Shown: piece after piece, positions 61,305 to 64,000 of the stretch
How the letters are laid out: every line of letters begins with the position of its first letter
Numbering within the stretch: the first letter of the stretch is position 1
NCBI RefSeq assembly: GCF_029207735.1
Contig: NZ_CP104395.1
Coordinates: forward strand, 664,692-728,691
Origin: Candidatus Nanohalococcus occultus
GTDB lineage: Archaea > Nanohalarchaeota > Nanosalinia > Nanosalinales > Nanosalinaceae
DNA length: 64,000 nucleotides
Direction: 5' to 3'
Made by a program: the position numbers and the translations under genes
Notes under the pieces: model-generated
Database searches by the model: none
Seen by the model: only the letters and a program-made list of their open reading frames with translations
Told to the model about the DNA's origin: nothing

Positions 61305-61849
61305 ACAGGGAAAAAGGACAAGCATTCATTCTCGGCACTGTTGTATTCACCAGCCTGTTTCTGATAGCGCTTTTGCCCTCAGGGCCGCAGATAAGAAGCG
61401 GGGATACATCCAACATCCAGAGTTTCTTCCAGAAATCGTTCAACGAACAGAAAAAAATGTTTAACAACGAGATCGGACGTAACAACTCCGCAGACCATCT
61501 TACAAGAAAGCTTTATGTCTACAACCAGTTTATCAAACAGTCAACAGGTTTGAAAGGAGGTAGTTACCGCAGCTACCAGTTTTTCGTCCTGCCTGGGAAA
61601 GACGAAGGCGTTTTCATTAACTTCCAGCCGGAAAACATCGATGTCTCCGTATTCGATGGAACGTGGGAGAATACGACTGTAGAGAGCTTTCAGTACGAAG
61701 AGTACTCTCTGAACACTGATGGAAACGTCAGTCTTGAACTCACAGAGAAGTCTCACAGCTATGAGTTCAGAGCCTATAAGCCGAGACTTGTGTTCTGGAT
61801 GGAGATGCGGAGACAGACCCAGTCAGTCGAGAACCGTTATACCGGTTAA
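61295..61849 (+). CDS. Type IV pilin-like protein, 184 residues
   Basis: The class III signal ALNREKGQAFILGTVVFTSLF has Lys-Gly before the helix. The size and beta-rich C-terminal domain (KSHSYEFRAYKPRLVFWME) suit a pilin. It overlaps the preceding pilin by 10 bp. It has no cysteines; it could be a major or minor subunit. Confidence 0.72.
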   Translation: MALNREKGQAFILGTVVFTSLFLIALLPSGPQIRSGDTSNIQSFFQKSFNEQKKMFNNEIGRNNSADHLTRKLYVYNQFIKQSTGLKGGSYRSYQFFVLPGKDEGVFINFQPENIDVSVFDGTWENTTVESFQYEEYSLNTDGNVSLELTEKSHSYEFRAYKPRLVFWMEMRRQTQSVENRYTG

Positions 61850-61880
61850 CCATTAAAGCCGGAGGCCGAAATTAGAAACT

Positions 61881-62627
61881 GTGAAAGGAGCATCTCAGAT
61901 AATCACCGCCGCACTTTACGTAGGCATCTCGGTGGCAGCGGTTACAACCGCGGTAACGGTAGGACAGCCGGCCATTGAGAACATGAGAGATGCTTCAGCT
62001 ATTTCACGCAGCCAGGACTTCATGCAGAGACTGGATTCGAATATCCAGCAGGTCGCAGCTGAGGGACAGGGATCAAGTAGAACTTTGACCGTACAGCTCG
62101 ATAGAGGTACGGTGCTTTTCAACGAGGAGGCAAACGCCTTAATCTATCGGCTTGAAAGTGACGCACAGGTAATTTCCCCGCAGTCCTCCAGGAGGACAGG
62201 TAACGTAGTTTTAAGCTCGAATGCGAACGTAAACGTATACAACGTATCCCAGGGAAGCGAAAACGCACCTGCCGGATACACAGGACCCCCATGCTACATG
62301 ATGGAAAATGAACATATCCGGGCATGTATCAAGAAGACCGGTTCTCCGACCAACACCACCGATATCAACAGCTCGGAGCTTCTGACACATTACGAGTTCA
62401 AAGATCAGGACAAGACCTTTGACGGGAACTTTTCGGTAATGTTGAACGGAGTGCCTGAGACCGGGAGCGGTGGCGGATACACACAAGTCGATCGTTACGG
62501 ACAGTTCATCGGAACCGGCCAGGTCAAAGCCCACGTCTCAAGCAGCTACGGTTTCACATACGACATTATCTTCCAGCTTCCGACAGGCGCAGACTTCCTG
62601 AAAGTCGATGTAAGGAACTTCTCCTAG
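61881..62627 (+). CDS. Type IV pilin-like protein, 248 residues
   Basis: It starts GTG (KGASQIITAALYVGISVAA), giving Lys-Gly cleavage and a hydrophobic helix. NIQQVAAEGQGSSRTLTVQLDRG follows and is typical of archaeal pilin-like proteins. The outer domain has a Cys pair (PCYMME, RACIKK). It is the last gene of the operon, 31 bp after the previous pilin, and its stop lies right before the gatD TATA box. Confidence 0.75.
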   Translation: MKGASQIITAALYVGISVAAVTTAVTVGQPAIENMRDASAISRSQDFMQRLDSNIQQVAAEGQGSSRTLTVQLDRGTVLFNEEANALIYRLESDAQVISPQSSRRTGNVVLSSNANVNVYNVSQGSENAPAGYTGPPCYMMENEHIRACIKKTGSPTNTTDINSSELLTHYEFKDQDKTFDGNFSVMLNGVPETGSGGGYTQVDRYGQFIGTGQVKAHVSSSYGFTYDIIFQLPTGADFLKVDVRNFS

Positions 62628-62628
62628 G

Positions 62629-62637
62629 GATATAAGT
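62629..62637 (+). promoter_or_regulatory. TATA box for gatD
   Basis: GATATAAGT is centred about 27 bp before the gatD ATG at 62660, giving a leaderless transcript separate from the pilin operon. Confidence 0.55.
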
Positions 62638-62659
62638 TTTCGGAAGATAAATTTGAATT

Positions 62660-63961
62660 ATGTACTCGGAAAACATAGAGACTATTCTAGATAATTCCAA
62701 TATTGAGGTAGGCGACCGGATAAAGGTCGATGGACGAGAAGGCGTTTTGATGCCGAAGCCTTCAAGCGGAGACCCAGGATCTGTAGTACTCAAGCTTGAA
62801 AGCGGATACAACATCGGCCTGGAGCCGGAAAACATCGAACTAGTCGAGAAAAATAGATCGGAGCCAGAGGAAAAGACAGCTATCGAACACGAAGACGACA
62901 AACCGGACATAATGGTTCTACATACCGGAGGAACCATCGCATCCCGGGTATCCTACGAGGAAGGAGGAGTCAAACCAGCCTTCGACCCCGAGGATCTGGT
63001 CGAGATGTACCCGGAACTAGCAGAAGAAGTCAATATTCACAGCGAAGTCATCGCTCAGATGCTTTCAGAGGACATGGAGCCAGCTCACTGGCAGGAGATC
63101 GCGGAAAAAATAGATGAAGTAAAAGACGAGTACGACGGAATCATCATCGGCCACGGAACTGATACAATGGCCTATACAGGAGCAGCACTGACCTTAATGG
63201 TTCAAAACATCGATACAGGTGTTTTACTGGTCGGATCCCAGCGTTCAAGTGACCGTCCAAGCACAGACGCATCAATGAACATGTACTGTGCCGGAAAGTT
63301 CCTTTCAGAGACGGATTTCAACGGCATCGGGATCTGTATGCACCGTACAAGCAGTGACGATGAGACAGTTGTTCTGCCGGCTGCGAAAGCCCGTAAAATG
63401 CATACCTCGAGGAGAAACGCATTCCAAGGAATTAACGCAGAGCCTCTGGGAACGATAGACTACCAGACAGGAGAGATAACAGAAAACTATGAGGAAAATA
63501 CAGGAGATTACAAGCTTTCTACTGATCTGAATCCGAACGTAGGGATTCTCAAGACCCGGCCCGGTATGAAACCGGAGGAGCTTGATTTCCTGATAGAACA
63601 GGACTATGATGGCGTGATAATTGAAGGAACCGGTCTCGGTCATATGCCGGTCAACGCGTTCGATGAGAAAACCCAGCACCACGAAGAGATACTTGAAAAA
63701 CTGGATGAACTGGCCGACGAAGCTGTAGTAGTAATGGCCTCTCAGTGTTTGAACGGCCGTGTGAACATGAACGTTTACGATGCCGGTCTGAAGATACAGG
63801 ATGCCGGAGTTATCGGAGCCGAAGATATGCCCCCGGAGCTTGCCTACGTCAAGCTGATGTGGTCTCTCGGGAACACAGGCTCGATGAAAGAGGCAGAGGA
63901 AGTGTTTACGGAGAATATAGGCGGCGAGGTCAACAAGAGGCTTGAATACAATGAACTATGA
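62660..63961 (+). CDS. gatD: Glutamyl-tRNA(Gln) amidotransferase subunit D
   Basis: GatD is the asparaginase-like subunit that releases ammonia for GatE, which converts Glu-tRNA(Gln) to Gln-tRNA(Gln). The 433-residue protein has the N-terminal small domain typical of GatD (VGDRIKVDGREGVL), then the L-asparaginase core: VLHTGGTIASR (first catalytic Thr), IIIGHGTDTMAYT (second Thr-Asp), VGSQRSSDRPSTDA and VVVMASQCLNGRVN. Archaea-specific, and consistent with the non-discriminating GluRS in this window. GatE is not seen here. Confidence 0.94.
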   Translation: MYSENIETILDNSNIEVGDRIKVDGREGVLMPKPSSGDPGSVVLKLESGYNIGLEPENIELVEKNRSEPEEKTAIEHEDDKPDIMVLHTGGTIASRVSYEEGGVKPAFDPEDLVEMYPELAEEVNIHSEVIAQMLSEDMEPAHWQEIAEKIDEVKDEYDGIIIGHGTDTMAYTGAALTLMVQNIDTGVLLVGSQRSSDRPSTDASMNMYCAGKFLSETDFNGIGICMHRTSSDDETVVLPAAKARKMHTSRRNAFQGINAEPLGTIDYQTGEITENYEENTGDYKLSTDLNPNVGILKTRPGMKPEELDFLIEQDYDGVIIEGTGLGHMPVNAFDEKTQHHEEILEKLDELADEAVVVMASQCLNGRVNMNVYDAGLKIQDAGVIGAEDMPPELAYVKLMWSLGNTGSMKEAEEVFTENIGGEVNKRLEYNEL

Positions 63962-64000
63962 CCGAGAGCTACACCTTGAGATAGTGGATGTCTACGAAGA
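63951..64000 (+). CDS. Start of a gene overlapping gatD (partial)
   Basis: ATG at 63951 reads MNYDRELHLEIVDVYE and runs off the window, overlapping the gatD stop by 11 bases. The peptide does not look like the usual GatE N-terminus (which has a GLEIHQQL motif), so it may be another gene. Too short to assign. Confidence 0.4.
   Translation, partial: MNYDRELHLEIVDVYE

Noticed and set aside
63951-64000. Start of gatE after gatD
   Set aside because: The N-terminus MNYDRELHLEIVDVYE lacks the GLEIHQQL region usual near the GatE start; with 16 codons no assignment is safe.

Overview
The window looks like a chromosomal segment of a small-genome archaeon, most likely a DPANN lineage close to Nanohaloarchaeota. 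The evidence is archaeal core genes (RNA polymerase subunit Rpo11, archaeal-type GluRS paired with GatD, archaeal RNase J, Ser/His-type signal peptidase, class III pilin signals). In addition, TATA boxes sit about 26 bp upstream of start codons (leaderless mRNAs), a tRNA(CAT) carries a bulge-helix-bulge intron like haloarchaeal elongator tRNA-Met, and proteins are acidic in the manner of salt-in halophiles. The lineage call is inference; no marker phylogeny could be run.

Layout. 0-8 kb: housekeeping genes (tRNA-Tyr, signal peptidase, rpo11, a METTL5-like methyltransferase, an XPB-like helicase, a three-gene ABC exporter, pyrophosphatase, a zinc ribbon) and two tRNAs flanking a very structured spacer. 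8-17 kb: a degenerate signal-peptidase paralogue, GluRS, and a complete UvrC-UvrA/UvrB excision-repair set. 17-22 kb: DUF192, RNase J, an MNT-HEPN pair, an MIP18-family Fe-S protein, tatC and tatA. 22-57 kb: a block read entirely from the minus strand, dominated by exported repeat proteins. 57.6-62.6 kb: an opposing plus-strand operon of secreted and type IV pilin-like proteins. The window ends with gatD and the first codons of another gene.

The notable system is the 22-57 kb block. From 54505 down to 25009 the genes overlap or nearly touch. Three proteins of about 1,400-1,560 residues each carry roughly five LamG/concanavalin-like domains plus one different extra module: fibrinogen-like, amidotransferase-like, or H-type-lectin-like repeats. 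Between and around them are fibre proteins (402-1,692 residues) made of phage-tail-fibre-like repeats, a pyocin-knob-like domain, YadA-head-like repeats and a recurring Cys/Asp-rich module. The same block holds two paralogous Tat leader proteins next to tatAC and Gly-rich proteins. The neighbouring pilin operon includes a pilin with a LamG domain inserted in it. No capsid, portal, terminase, sheath or baseplate gene is present, so this reads as a cellular surface-adhesion apparatus and not as a prophage. A role in binding a host archaeon fits a DPANN lifestyle but is inference.
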